In this document: piece by piece, positions 40,465 through 49,750 of the stretch
How the letters are laid out: each line of letters starts with the position of its first letter
Numbering within the stretch: position 1 is the stretch's first letter
From: Oceanobacillus alkalisoli
Lineage (GTDB): Bacteria; Bacillota; Bacilli; Bacillales; Amphibacillaceae
Assembly (NCBI RefSeq): GCF_021556485.1
Contig: NZ_JAKGBW010000006.1
Location: 170,160 to 234,159 of the forward strand
DNA: 64,000 bases
Direction: 5' to 3'
Made by a program: the position numbers and the translations under genes
The notes under the pieces: generated by a model
Told to the model about the DNA's origin: nothing
Databases searched by the model: none
The model's input: only the letters and a program-made list of their open reading frames with translations

Positions 40465-42172
40465 TTATTTCACCAATTTCTCTAAATCCTTCGCGACTTT
40501 GTCACTAACCGCTCCCTTACCACCAAAGATGGACAAATTTGAAAGCTTCTTACTTGTAATAAAATTAGCTACTACATCAGGTACCCGCTGATGAACGAGC
40601 AAAATAGATGAGTTGTTTTTTGCCGCAAGTACAGCACCGGTTAAAGCATCGGCGTAGTTCGTACCAGTAGCTACATATATGTTCTTCGTATCAATATTAG
40701 ATTGTTTATTAATAGCTATATTTGTTTCGTAACGATCCTTCCCACTCCAGCGGGTTGAATTTGGTAGCTGGCCTTTCACTTTTTCTGATACTACGGCCTG
40801 ACCGCCCACTACAATCGTACGTTTAGCACCTAATTTTTTACCGCCTGACTTGTTGGTTCAGATAACTTGTTCGCACTCGTTAATAGAATTGGTATACCCT
40901 GGGTTGCAGAATAAGAAGCTGCGGAAAGTGCATCTGGAAAATCCATCCCATTAGCAACAACTATGTTGTTCGTACCATTTGGAGCAACTTCATTCGCGAT
41001 TAAAGCCGCTGTTCCAAATCTGTCATTCCCGGAAATTCGGCGCACGTTAAGTTTTGCTGATTTCAACTCAGTCTCTACATTCTTACTAACGGCACCCGAC
41101 CTACCTAAAATAACCACGTTTTTTGCACCTAAACGCTGAATTTCTTTCAATACATTTGCACTCAATTTTGCACTTGATGTCATCAGGATTGGCGCATCCA
41201 ATTTGTAAGCAAGCGGAACTCCCGCAAGCGCATCTGCAAAATTATCACCGCGCGATAAAATAACAGTACTTGCAGCACTCCACCCGTCCTTGCTGATTTC
41301 GATTGCAGTTTCATACCGGTTATCGCCGGAGATACGATCAACTGACGCACTATTGGCTTTTTCAAACTTCAATGTTTTTCCCTGCTTAGGGTTCTCCGCG
41401 ACATCTTGAACGGAGACGACAGCTGTATAATTACCATTCTTCAATCCCGATAAAGAAATAGTGAATGCTCCATTTTGTTCTAATGTTAAAGCTCCACTTT
41501 TCACTATCTTTTGGTTCGCATCTCTCAATTGGTAATTGGTTCGTAAATAATCATTGACATTGTAATTTTCACCATAGATGTTCTCAACTGTTCATTTGAA
41601 GTTAATAAAATTATCAAGGACTTTCCCTGTTATCTTATTCCCTGAAACAGGGTTGAAGTTAATTTTCGACGGTGTTTTCTTCACAAGTAAGGGACCACTT
41701 TCCACGAATCCTTATCAAACATACCATCCTCATAATGAGAACGGGCAAAAAATCATAATGAATATACACTATAATGCATTAAATAGATCAAATTAGGGTT
41801 TGGATATTCCCACCTAATATACCCTCCATTTGTTTTAAAATCGTACTGCCCAGGTCCTTGGTAACCTAATCTGAGGATAAATCCGATGGTTCCATCCCTG
41901 TAGTGCCCGCCAGTAGGGTTCATTGCATCCCAAACTTCTGCATTCAATGACACCTTCTTCTTCAATCCCATCTTAAAAATATCCTCATCAAACTTGCCAT
42001 CCCCGTTTGGTGAGATAATATTGCGCTCTAGATTGACATAATCAATAACCGTTTTAATATCAGGATTACTTTCTAATTCATTCGCGACTGTACCTGTTGG
42101 ATAAAGCAATCCGGCAAAAAGGACCAATATCGAAAACATAGCAACATCCCGAAGCCTGGCTTTCTTATTCAC
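40465..42172 (-). pseudogene. Cell-wall-binding-repeat surface protein, decayed
   Basis: A secreted wall protein broken into at least four pieces. The N-terminus (from 42172) has a Lys/Arg-rich start, a hydrophobic signal peptide and a SPNGDGKFDE motif. It stops at a TGA near 41753 but stays open in the same frame (SHYEDGMFDKDSWKVV). It then shifts frame near 41700 (KKTPSKINFNPVSGNKITGKV, Vpr/subtilase-accessory-like), meets another in-frame TGA near 41597, and resumes as ENIYGENYNVNDY into the piece annotated from 41528. Three CWB2-type repeats (RISGDNRYETA, RISGNDRFGTA, WSGKDRYETN) follow; a one-base loss in a T run (40834-40839) splits off the last repeat. Several independent lesions make sequencing error an unlikely full explanation. 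Confidence 0.85.
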
Positions 42173-42398
42173 ATATACATCCTCCGATTCATCAGGATGC
42201 TCTTTTGGTTGGAATTGGCATATAAACGTGGTTTATTTTCCTGTTAATGCGCTCCACATGCTGAATTGGGAAAAGGTCCGCATTCTCCCCCCTTATTAGC
42301 TCGCTCGTCTTGTTTGTCATTTCGAAACAGTAGTCCGTTAAAAAATACACTTAGGCTGATATATCTTATTCTATTTTCATTTTAAATGTAAATAAATA

Positions 42399-42469
42399 GG
42401 GGGAGTGTAAACTAAACTGTGTAAGTGAGAGAGCGTCGCTCTTACTTCGCAGTTTAGTTTACCCCCCCC
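42399..42469. repeat. Long inverted repeat, MITE-like
   Basis: GTAAACTAAACTG (42407-42419) and CAGTTTAGTTTAC (42450-42462) are perfect 13-bp arms, extended outward by GGGGG (42399-42403) against a run of eight C (42462-42469) and inward by GAGC/GCTC. It lies downstream of tatA. No T run and no clear target duplication. It could be a small non-autonomous element or an unusual terminator. The rest of the gap 42173-42513 holds nothing I recognise besides the ribosome site of the pseudogene. Confidence 0.6.
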
Positions 42470-42513
42470 TGACCTACTTATCTATAATTATAAGTATTCA
42501 ATTTATTTAAAAC

Positions 42514-42726
42514 TTAGCTTTTTCCATTTCCCATTTTTTCCTTGTCGTCTCCTTTGTCGTCTGTCTCATCATTATCATCTATTAAATTATTAGTTGAAGT
42601 TTTAAATTCACGTAATGTCTGTCCAGCAGCTTTACCTATTTCCGGTAATTTTTTAGGTCCGAAAATGATAAGAGCAAGTAGAATAATTAAAATCAAACCT
42701 GGAATGCCTATGTTAGCAATGCCCAT
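42514..42726 (-). CDS. tatA: Twin-arginine translocase subunit TatA
   Basis: Small membrane protein (70 aa) of the Tat export pore. One N-terminal membrane segment ([13 protein letters not shown]), then the hallmark [21 protein letters not shown] amphipathic helix and an acidic tail. I start at the ATG at 42726, with GGAGG seven bases upstream; a further upstream start at 42774 would add 16 residues before the membrane helix, unlike the family. It lies downstream of a gene encoding a twin-arginine signal (45460-46227), so it probably exports that complex. There is no tatC in the window. Confidence 0.92.
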   Translation of the reverse strand: MGIANIGIPGLILIILLALIIFGPKKLPEIGKAAGQTLREFKTSTNNLIDDNDETDDKGDDKEKMGNGKS

Positions 42727-43026
42727 ATTATGATGCCTCCAATTATAAAGGGTTTTTAATTTTTTCTTGCTCATTCTCCCTCTTTGTCTTCACTAACTCT
42801 GTAATTTTAAAACCGTCATGACTTTAGTTAGTTTATCAAATGTGAATCCAGAAACTTTTCTATCATGATCATTAAAATTTAATGTAACACATACAAATGA
42901 ATCACCTACCGTATAGAGTGAAACTAAATCACTATAATTATGCATCCGATACTTAACAACTGAGCAAGTAATTATTCTTATAGTTTGATTAAAATAATAA
43001 AGTGACTTTTCCTTAAACTCTCGGCT

Positions 43027-43596
43027 CTATAAAACTGTTCGTAAATCATCCATAAGTATTTCTAGTTCATCTGTATTCATCCCATTATATTCCTTAACAA
43101 TAATTCCTTTAGGATTAATTAAGTAAAAGTTAACCCCATGAGATCTCTGACCAACCGCACCTCTTTCTAATACGGAATTAAATGTATCTTCAGATATTCT
43201 TTGAATAGTCTCAAAGTCATAGCCTGTTAAAAAACTCCATGATTCCAGATCGACATCATATTGATTGGCATACTCTTTTAAGACACTTGGCGTATCATAT
43301 GAAGGCTCAACACTAAAAGATATAATTCTTGGTCTTAAACCATCCATATCCAATTTCTTTTGTATATCTGCCATACGAGCTGTTGTAATAGGACAAACTG
43401 CTTCACAGTTCGTATACATAAAATTAGCTACCCACCAATCACCTTTTAGACTTTCAAAACTTAACGTATCTTCATCTTGTGTGATAAATTCAAATTCTGT
43501 CATAGGTTCAGACAAATTCATTTCTATTTTCGCTTGATTTCCGCAAGAAACCAAAAAAATAAATATAAGAAAGACTAAGACCTTTACATATGCCAA
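43027..43596 (-). CDS. SCO1/SenC-like lipoprotein
   Basis: Thioredoxin-fold copper chaperone family protein, 189 aa. Lipoprotein signal with lipobox LVSC near residue 18. The metal/redox motif is CEAVCP (about residues 64-69) with the partner His in SHGVNFYLI. Known relatives deliver copper to the Cu-A site of cytochrome oxidase or act as membrane thiol-disulfide enzymes. It starts at TTG, seven bases after GGAGG. It lies between the GMC oxidoreductase and tatA genes, which suggests a role in maturing or connecting that exported dehydrogenase to the respiratory chain; this is inference. Confidence 0.88.
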   Translation of the reverse strand: MAYVKVLVFLIFIFLVSCGNQAKIEMNLSEPMTEFEFITQDEDTLSFESLKGDWWVANFMYTNCEAVCPITTARMADIQKKLDMDGLRPRIISFSVEPSYDTPSVLKEYANQYDVDLESWSFLTGYDFETIQRISEDTFNSVLERGAVGQRSHGVNFYLINPKGIIVKEYNGMNTDELEILMDDLRTVL

Positions 43597-43679
43597 TGTC
43601 TATCCTCCCCTTAACCATATATCCTAATAATATTTACTACGACTAATATTTAGGGGACTCATACATTCATCTCTGTTTT

Positions 43680-45434
43680 CTAAATATATTTTTTAGATTC
43701 TTTGGCTCTGACCAATTGTCCACCATCATTGCTTAAATATTTATCAATACCTTCAGCAGCTCGATAAGCTAAAGCCCCTGCTGTACCAGTTGGATTCGGT
43801 GCTCCGAAATGCGGAAATGCCGAAGCCCCTATCACAAACAAATTATCCATATCCCACATCTGTGAATAGTTATTTACAGCTGAGGTGTCTGGTGATTCAC
43901 CCATGATTGCACCACCACTACTGTGTTGGAAGGTAAAACTAGCTTTAACGTGCTCAATATCTTCACTAGGTTCGACGATATCTGCCCCCATCTCTTCCAT
44001 CATTTCAACACAGATGTCTCTACCAAAACTTAATAAGTTGTGATCTTGTTCTTCAAAATCAAATGTTACACGTAGCAATGGATCCCCAGTGCTGTCTGTG
44101 TATGTTGGATCAAGATCCAAATAATGATGCTTCCAAGGCATTACAGCAAACATAAAGTTGACATTTAGTACACGATTAGCGTAGTATAAAGACTTTTCTT
44201 TAAATTCACTCCCCCATCTCGGAGTTCCCCTAGGTACTGGATTATTTGAAATTGGCCCAGCCCCACCTTGAGTTATTCTACATATACCTCCATGAATAAA
44301 ATCAACTTCTGAATGATCAAAGTTATCACCGACATAATCAGTAAAAATAGCACCTAGCCCTCCAGCTCCCATATGCAAATTAAATTTTCGATCATTAAAA
44401 AAACCTCTAGCTGCACTAGCACCGTCAGCGGCATGATGATCACAAAAATTTTTACCAATGACTCCCTCCCCAGTTTCAGGATTATATGGAGTCCCAATTT
44501 CGGATAAAAGTAATAAACGTACATTATTAAATGTATAACTTGTCAGAGCAACGACGTCAGCAGGTTGTTCAAATTCTTGTCCTGTTCGAGTATCTGTATA
44601 GAGTACCCCCGTAGCTTGTCCTCCTTCATATAAAATACGTGTCACATTGGCATCCGTACGAAGTTCAAAATTACCTGTATTTTTTGCAGTTGGTATAACG
44701 GTAATAACAGGGTCTGATTTGGCACCAAATTCACAACCATGACTATAACAAAATGAGCAATATTGACAACCATAAATCGTTTGTCCATCCGGATTCTCAT
44801 AGGTTTCTGATATACTTGCTGAAGGCAATGAGATAGGGTGGTAACCTAAATTTTTAGCCGCTTCCTTAAATAAACGCGTGGCTGGAACTTCTTTCATTGG
44901 TGGTGTTGGAAAAGGACTAGAACGTTCGGGTCCCATTGGGTCTTGTTCGCCAGAAATTCCCGCCATCTTTTCAAATTTATCATAATAAGGCTCTATTTCA
45001 TCGTACGTTATCCCCCAATCTTGAATCGTCATTCCCTCGGGTATCTTTTCTTTACCGTACCTCTCAACCGTTTGGCTGAAAATTTCATAATCATAGGGTA
45101 AGTAGCGATGACATTGTGCTGCCCAATGACTCCCTCCACCTCCAGTATTTGTTCCTATCCTCAAATTTTCAGGTTCACGAATTGGTAATGCTTGGGAATC
45201 TAAGGTGTTGCGAAAAGTGAGTGTATCATCAGATAGACTATTCATCATTTCATTTCTTGAATGACCATATTTTAATTCATCTTTCATTTGATTATAATCT
45301 TCTAATGTCTCTTCCTTACCTCTTTCCAATCCAACGACTTGATATCCAGCTTTAGAAAGTTCAGCAGCAATAATACCCCCAGTCCAACCAACACCAACAG
45401 TAACAACATCTACTTTTTTCAAAACCTTTGGCAT
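43680..45434 (-). CDS. GMC-family oxidoreductase (gluconate 2-dehydrogenase large-subunit type)
   Basis: FAD-dependent dehydrogenase, 584 aa. An N-terminal Rossmann motif GVGWTGGIIAAELSKAG and ERG, a central region CQYCSFCYSHGCEFGAK rich in cysteines, and a C-terminal HSSGGAIMG...NLFVIGASAFPHFGAPNPTGTAGALAYRAAEG block typical of membrane sugar/polyol dehydrogenases. It has no signal peptide of its own, so it would leave the cell by hitch-hiking with the Tat-signal subunit encoded just upstream. GAGGAG precedes the ATG. The usual third, cytochrome c subunit is not encoded nearby. Substrate (gluconate, another sugar acid or polyol) is not determined. Confidence 0.9.
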   Translation of the reverse strand: MPKVLKKVDVVTVGVGWTGGIIAAELSKAGYQVVGLERGKEETLEDYNQMKDELKYGHSRNEMMNSLSDDTLTFRNTLDSQALPIREPENLRIGTNTGGGGSHWAAQCHRYLPYDYEIFSQTVERYGKEKIPEGMTIQDWGITYDEIEPYYDKFEKMAGISGEQDPMGPERSSPFPTPPMKEVPATRLFKEAAKNLGYHPISLPSASISETYENPDGQTIYGCQYCSFCYSHGCEFGAKSDPVITVIPTAKNTGNFELRTDANVTRILYEGGQATGVLYTDTRTGQEFEQPADVVALTSYTFNNVRLLLLSEIGTPYNPETGEGVIGKNFCDHHAADGASAARGFFNDRKFNLHMGAGGLGAIFTDYVGDNFDHSEVDFIHGGICRITQGGAGPISNNPVPRGTPRWGSEFKEKSLYYANRVLNVNFMFAVMPWKHHYLDLDPTYTDSTGDPLLRVTFDFEEQDHNLLSFGRDICVEMMEEMGADIVEPSEDIEHVKASFTFQHSSGGAIMGESPDTSAVNNYSQMWDMDNLFVIGASAFPHFGAPNPTGTAGALAYRAAEGIDKYLSNDGGQLVRAKESKKYI

Positions 45435-45459
45435 ATTTACCTTCTCCTCCTATAGGCTT

Positions 45460-46227
45460 TTAATTATAGTTACTCAAGCTAATTGGATCCATAAAGTTGA
45501 ATTCTTCTTTTTCAATAACATTAATGTAAGAACTTTGAGGACCTGGATATTCTTTCATACGCCATCCATCCATATTCCTGTTTCCACCATAAAGAGGGTC
45601 AGAATAAGCCCCTTCAAGCGTTCCTTGTATAAGCATATTAAAAAACGTATCAGAACCTACACCTTGTAATTCAATTTCTCCATTCTCAAACATTGTTAAG
45701 ACCTCAATCTGTTGTTCTTCATCCAATTCTTCAAATGAGTCTCCAAATTCGTTTTTACTAACTTCAGTGATTTTACGAATTCCTTGAATAAAGATCTCTC
45801 CTCTGTTTAAGGCAGATTGAAATCCCTGAGTGTCCTCCCCTTCTATAAATGGTCCCTTCATGTACTCATCTGTATTATTTCCCCATGCTCCCGCTAACTG
45901 CTTATCAATAAAATACGGAACCCCCAACGCAATTGCTCCAGGGCCATTGTCATCCTCTGGTAAAATTCGTTCCGTTGTCCAACTCAGCACACTAAAATCT
46001 TCTCGACGATTAAAAAATACTCTTGCCTCACTAAAATCTGGAGCTGTTTCATTAACTACGTCGTTTTCAGTACCTGTCCACCATTGGTTACCAATTATAC
46101 CTCCAATCAATCCGCTACCAATTATACCTCCAGTAACAAGTCCTGCTTTTTTAATAAAGTTACGTCTACTTATTTCTTCTTTTTGATTCGATTGAGTTGT
46201 CTGTTTTTCACTGTTGTTTTTATCCAA
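45460..46227 (-). CDS. Gluconate 2-dehydrogenase subunit 3 family protein, Tat signal
   Basis: Small partner subunit of the GMC dehydrogenase, about 255 aa. It carries a classic twin-arginine signal, SRRNFIKKAGLVTGGIIGSGLIGG (residues about 20-43; given here as SRRNFIKK followed by a Gly-rich hydrophobic stretch), and the subunit-3 body with repeated aromatic/acidic motifs ending YPGPQSSY. Start at TTG 46227, seven bases after GAGGTG; an upstream TTG at 46233 is too close to that site. First gene of the unit subunit 3 - GMC - SCO - tatA. It is expected to carry the flavoprotein through the Tat pore and anchor it outside. Confidence 0.88.
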   Translation of the reverse strand: MDKNNSEKQTTQSNQKEEISRRNFIKKAGLVTGGIIGSGLIGGIIGNQWWTGTENDVVNETAPDFSEARVFFNRREDFSVLSWTTERILPEDDNGPGAIALGVPYFIDKQLAGAWGNNTDEYMKGPFIEGEDTQGFQSALNRGEIFIQGIRKITEVSKNEFGDSFEELDEEQQIEVLTMFENGEIELQGVGSDTFFNMLIQGTLEGAYSDPLYGGNRNMDGWRMKEYPGPQSSYINVIEKEEFNFMDPISLSNYN

Positions 46228-46849
46228 TATCAAACACCTCGCTTAGTATTAGAACTCTGAAAACATGATTCCATTGTCCGAATTAAAGGTTGATTGTAAT
46301 CATCAAGCATTTATTTTCATTACCACATAGATATGCACTCTGCACTTTCTTTATGAAGGGATATATAGACAAATTCATCTAAAATCAGAAGTTCCACTTT
46401 TTCAAGTTGCTTTATCAGTCCGGGGTGTCCGAGGTGGAAACCCATTTGGTTCGCCTCTATTAATCAACTGTATGATGGAATTATTGTAAAAGGAGATCAT
46501 CCCGGCCATTGAGCGTGAGGATGGAGAAGATAGTCTCCGTTACGGATTGGAAGAATAGTTGAAAGGTTAGATGTAGGATATCTTTTTAACATACCCAATT
46601 AATACTAAATGAATCTATTGTAAGTCAAAGTTATGGGGGGACCCAAAAAATATATAGTCATTATAACTATCAATCCATATTATATTAGCTTAGAATGAGT
46701 TAAATTACGTTAGTCGAGGAACAAGGTAAGACATGTGAATATGAACATATGGTTCTCTCGCTACAAATACTTTTTAAAGTTAAACGACCACAGCCCATGG
46801 AATATTGGGCTATAGCCGCTTAGTTAATTACGCTCTTAATCAACCAAAA
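46228..46849. other. Intergenic region, possible coding debris
   Basis: Upstream of the dehydrogenase operon and downstream of the nitroreductase gene. On the plus strand about 46450-46555 reads SPLLINCMMELL-stop-KEIIPAIEREDGEDSLRYGLEE-stop, which looks protein-like but is too broken to name. AGCCCA (46792-46797) and TGGGCT (46806-46811) form a short hairpin that may terminate the nitroreductase gene. Confidence 0.35.
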
Positions 46850-47449
46850 TTATTTATCAAAAACTTTTACTTGAACATCTGCATCAATATGCTCTTTTGC
46901 GCCTGCTTCTTGCTCAACTGAACCAAATGGCATTTGTGCAAGCATTTCGTATGTTTCTGGTAGATTAAACATTTCTTTCGTTCCTTTATCGAAGCCTTGT
47001 TCATATCCAACGTTAAAGTGTTGTAAGCTTGCACCTAAGTCCATTTCTGCAAGAGCTAACCAAACAGCGTATTGTGCGTTCGCATTGTTGTTTTGTTTGT
47101 AAGCTTCTTCACGTACTCCTTGTGCAGGCATTTTTTCAACTTCTTCTTTATCTTCAAAGAATAGAACGGTACCAATCGCATTCTTCGATCCCGTCATAAT
47201 CCCTGACATCATTTCCCACAATTCGCCTTCAAGTACATTCTTTTGCACATCATAAATGTGATCCCAGAATTTATTGTTTGCTTCATCGAATAATACAACA
47301 ACACGTGTTGTTTGGCTGTTGAAAGCGGAAGGTACTTGTTTCACAACCTCACGAACTCTATCTGTAATTTCCTTTTTTGAATACTGACTATCCGTTCCTA
47401 ATGCATAAATTGAACGGCGTTTTTCTACTAACTCTACAAATGTTGACAT
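46850..47449 (-). CDS. Nitroreductase-family oxidoreductase
   Basis: FMN-dependent NAD(P)H oxidoreductase, 199 aa, of the small nitroreductase branch that includes YodC/Frp-like and cadmium- or oxidative-stress-linked enzymes. FMN-binding cues are RRSIY near the start (residue 12-16), VPSAFNSQTTRVVVL, and a GASLQHFNV segment about residue 142. I start at ATG 47449 with AAAGGAG upstream rather than the TTG two codons before. Single gene. Physiological substrate unknown. Confidence 0.85.
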   Translation of the reverse strand: MSTFVELVEKRRSIYALGTDSQYSKKEITDRVREVVKQVPSAFNSQTTRVVVLFDEANNKFWDHIYDVQKNVLEGELWEMMSGIMTGSKNAIGTVLFFEDKEEVEKMPAQGVREEAYKQNNNANAQYAVWLALAEMDLGASLQHFNVGYEQGFDKGTKEMFNLPETYEMLAQMPFGSVEQEAGAKEHIDADVQVKVFDK

Positions 47450-47557
47450 AACCAATCTCCTTTAATTTCCAAAATATATTTTGTAGTTAATTTGTTTGTT
47501 AAGATAACTTACTAAATGTAAGTATAGCAAATAAAAATATACTATCAAGTAATTAAC
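47450..47557. other. Nitroreductase upstream region
   Basis: AT-rich, contains the AAAGGAG ribosome site; no gene seen. Confidence 0.3.
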
Positions 47558-47746
47558 TTACCTTTTATCACCATCGTTACATTAATAGTCGTTTTAATGT
47601 TTACAGGAATCTCTCAATCGACTGCTCCATTAAAAGGTAAGAATCACGGCTGCTATACCGGGTATATTATGGATTACTGTTGCTAGAACGGCGGGTAAAA
47701 CAGCTATAATTATAACAATAATCGTGATAATTGGGATGAAACACTG
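47558..47746 (+). pseudogene. Decayed membrane-protein fragment
   Basis: Two short hydrophobic stretches read in neighbouring frames on the plus strand: LPFITIVTLIVVLMFTGIS then, after a frameshift near 47640, ITAAIPGILWITVARTAGK and a run of Ile. Together they resemble two helices of a permease. No start, no ribosome site, stops on both sides. Family not identified. Confidence 0.35.
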
Positions 47747-47862
47747 TTACTGACTACTGCAACTAAAACTATTTAGCGTTTTGTAATACTTAACTATCTT
47801 TTTTCTCTATTTAATAACACGTTTTAGGCCATCTAGAAAATCTTGCAATTTTAACAACACCA

Positions 47863-47897
47863 AAAAGGCTACCTCCTTTCACTTAGGAAGTAGCCTT
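47863..47897 (-). terminator. Orphan terminator, probably ancestral groEL terminator
   Basis: AAGGCTACCTCCT (47865-47877) and AGGAAGTAGCCTT (47885-47897) form a 12-of-13-bp stem; on the minus strand it is followed by TTTTT. The nearest intact minus-strand gene ends 600 bases away. A copy of the groEL 3' end lies 92 bases upstream (47989-48007), so before the insertion described below this hairpin would have followed groEL directly. Confidence 0.6.
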
Positions 47898-47988
47898 CTA
47901 TTTATATACTAGACAGCTTCATAAAAAGGTTGAAAATGGGGAGAATAATGGCCTTAACTATTCCTCCTGATATAAGGTCTTTAAAGCC

Positions 47989-48007
47989 TTACATCATGCC
48001 GCCCATT
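47989..48007 (-). repeat. Left attachment repeat (groEL 3'-end copy)
   Basis: TTACATCATGCCGCCCATT is identical to 50425-50443, in the same orientation. On the minus strand it reads ATG GGC GGC ATG ATG TAA, the last codons of groEL including the stop. Confidence 0.7.
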
Positions 48008-48242
48008 AGATGAGAGTGTAATACCTTTAACGTTAGGTGCTAGAAGTGCGGTATATCAAGGTTTTGATGAACCAGAGTCGTAACATCTTTAATGAGGTGT
48101 TACCGTAATTCATGAGATTGCGTTAGCCAAATGTTAGCATTTTGTTAACTTATTTTACCAACCCATTTCTATTAATTAGAAACTATTAAACTATTTGAAG
48201 AGATGGCGTCCTTATATTTGAAGAAAAAATAATGAGTTTAAA

Positions 48243-48410
48243 AGTAGATATGGCTGGTTACGAAAATGGGCTAAAATGACTAGTGAGCGCGCCAGAATAG
48301 ATGCAAAAGCTAATAACACTCATATTTTTTTCTATGAGAAAGATGGAAAGCTTGTAAAGGAACTTCCTAATGGTGGCATTTTCCCCTTGAATAAAGATGG
48401 TGAATCTTAA
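48243..48410 (+). pseudogene. Small ORF remnant inside the groEL element
   Basis: Open frame after a TAA reading SRYGWLRKWAKMTSERARIDAKA...FYEKDGKLVKELPNGG and ending at TAA 48408-48410; the first ATG is at 48276, giving 44 aa. No ribosome site. It looks like the tail of a small phage- or element-borne protein, but I do not recognise the family. Confidence 0.35.
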
Positions 48411-48490
48411 TGCATAATCATAATCCAATGTTCTTTGTGTTTGCAGCACAAAAAATCTCTAATCGCTTGTATTAATGAACGACTATTTCA

Positions 48491-49444
48491 TTAATTCCGC
48501 AATATAATATACACTAAGTAAATAATGTAGGCGGCGACAAGCACGAATCCTTCCCGCTTTCCAATTCTAAAGCTCGTTCTTGAGAACACCAATAATATAA
48601 TAGTTAGTACAATCATAAGAATGACATCAATAAACATTTTATCGTTTGTTGCTAGTGGAGAAATAGTAGCCGAGGCACCAAGTACAAATAAAATATTAAA
48701 AATATTACTCCCGACAATATTACCCAGCGCAATTTCACTTTCTTTTTTCAATGCCGCAGAGATGGAAGTGACAAGTTCGGGAAGGGATGTTCCTATTGCA
48801 ATAATCGTTAACCCTACCAATGTTTCACTCATACCGAGAGAATAAGCAATTTCTGTACCGTTATCTACTACCAAATCCCCTCCAAATATAATTGCAGCCA
48901 ATCCTAGTATGGTAATTAATATATTTTTACCCCACCTGATGTCCTCAGGAACTGGTTCGTCTGCTTTCTCTTTCCGACTTTTTAGGCCAATCTCAATTAC
49001 ATAGTACATAAAGATGGATAAGAACAATAAAAAAATAAATCCATCACTGCGTGTAAGTAGGTTGCTACCCGATCCTTGCAATGTAATATCACTCATAAGA
49101 ATTAGCAATGCTACACTTGCGAGAAAGGTAAATGGGATTTCTTTTCTAATGGTCTCACTTTCAACTCTCAAAGGATATAAAAATGCTGTGACACCTACAA
49201 CAAGGGTAATGTTAAGAATATTGCTTCCAACTACGTTACCAAGTGCAACATCTGCATTTCCTTCCAATGCTGCAATAATACTGACAGTCGCTTCCGGTGA
49301 ACTTGTTCCAAAAGCCACAATAGTTAACCCAATTAAAATAGTCGGAACCCGGAGCAGTTTGGCAATATTGGAAGATCCGTCTACAAAGAGGTCGGCGCCT
49401 TTTATCAATAATGCAAAGCCGATAATTAATAAAATATAACTCAT
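48491..49444 (-). CDS. Na+/Ca2+ (CaCA) antiporter, YrbG-like
   Basis: Inner-membrane cation:sodium exchanger, 317 aa, about ten membrane segments. Two inverted alpha repeats carry the family signatures: VAFGTSSPEATVS with GNVVGSNILNI (about residues 42-80) and IAIGTSLPELVTS with GNIVGSNIFNI (about 220-260). The central acidic loop after SRKEKADEPVPED separates the two halves. It is intact and is the only intact gene between the groEL-derived repeats, so it is either cargo of the element or was trapped by later deletion. Expected to expel Ca2+ using the sodium gradient, which fits a salt-adapted host. Confidence 0.92.
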   Translation of the reverse strand: MSYILLIIGFALLIKGADLFVDGSSNIAKLLRVPTILIGLTIVAFGTSSPEATVSIIAALEGNADVALGNVVGSNILNITLVVGVTAFLYPLRVESETIRKEIPFTFLASVALLILMSDITLQGSGSNLLTRSDGFIFLLFLSIFMYYVIEIGLKSRKEKADEPVPEDIRWGKNILITILGLAAIIFGGDLVVDNGTEIAYSLGMSETLVGLTIIAIGTSLPELVTSISAALKKESEIALGNIVGSNIFNILFVLGASATISPLATNDKMFIDVILMIVLTIILLVFSRTSFRIGKREGFVLVAAYIIYLVYIILRN

Positions 49445-49592
49445 TGTTTATTCTCCCTAACTCATTTAGTTTCTATTATTTTCTAATTACTATAAATACA
49501 TACCACATTAAAACGAAATTTAAAAGTATAATGAAAATCACTTCTAGAAATAACTTTTTCAATGGCGCCCAATTGCAGTATAATCTTTTCTG

Positions 49593-49748
49593 ATGTTACT
49601 GGTATCGTGGAACAATGCCAACATCCTTGATTGTTACTCTATTTCTAATCCAAACGGTGTAAGAGAATACGTGGAAACATATCCAGATATTCCAATTTTT
49701 ATGAATGAAGTACTTGCACTATACTTTGAAGGAAATCCCATTGTCTAA
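49593..49748 (+). CDS. Hypothetical small ORF (51 aa)
   Basis: ATG at 49593, stop at 49746-49748; reads MLLVSWNNANILDCYS...YPDIPIFMNEVLALYFEG. No convincing ribosome site. Protein-like composition, unknown family. It lies inside the groEL-associated element and may be a fragment. Confidence 0.25.
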   Translation: MLLVSWNNANILDCYSISNPNGVREYVETYPDIPIFMNEVLALYFEGNPIV

Positions 49749-49750
49749 AG

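Noticed and set aside
40834-40839. Single frameshift in the wall-protein gene as a sequencing error or phase-variable tract
   Set aside because: It could be for that one position, but other independent stops and shifts upstream mean the gene is broken in any case.
45830-46186. 118-aa plus-strand open frame
   Set aside because: Lies entirely opposite the Tat-signal subunit gene, which has a clear domain and start.
48258-48449. 63-aa minus-strand open frame
   Set aside because: No ribosome site; overlaps the more protein-like plus-strand remnant at 48243-48410.
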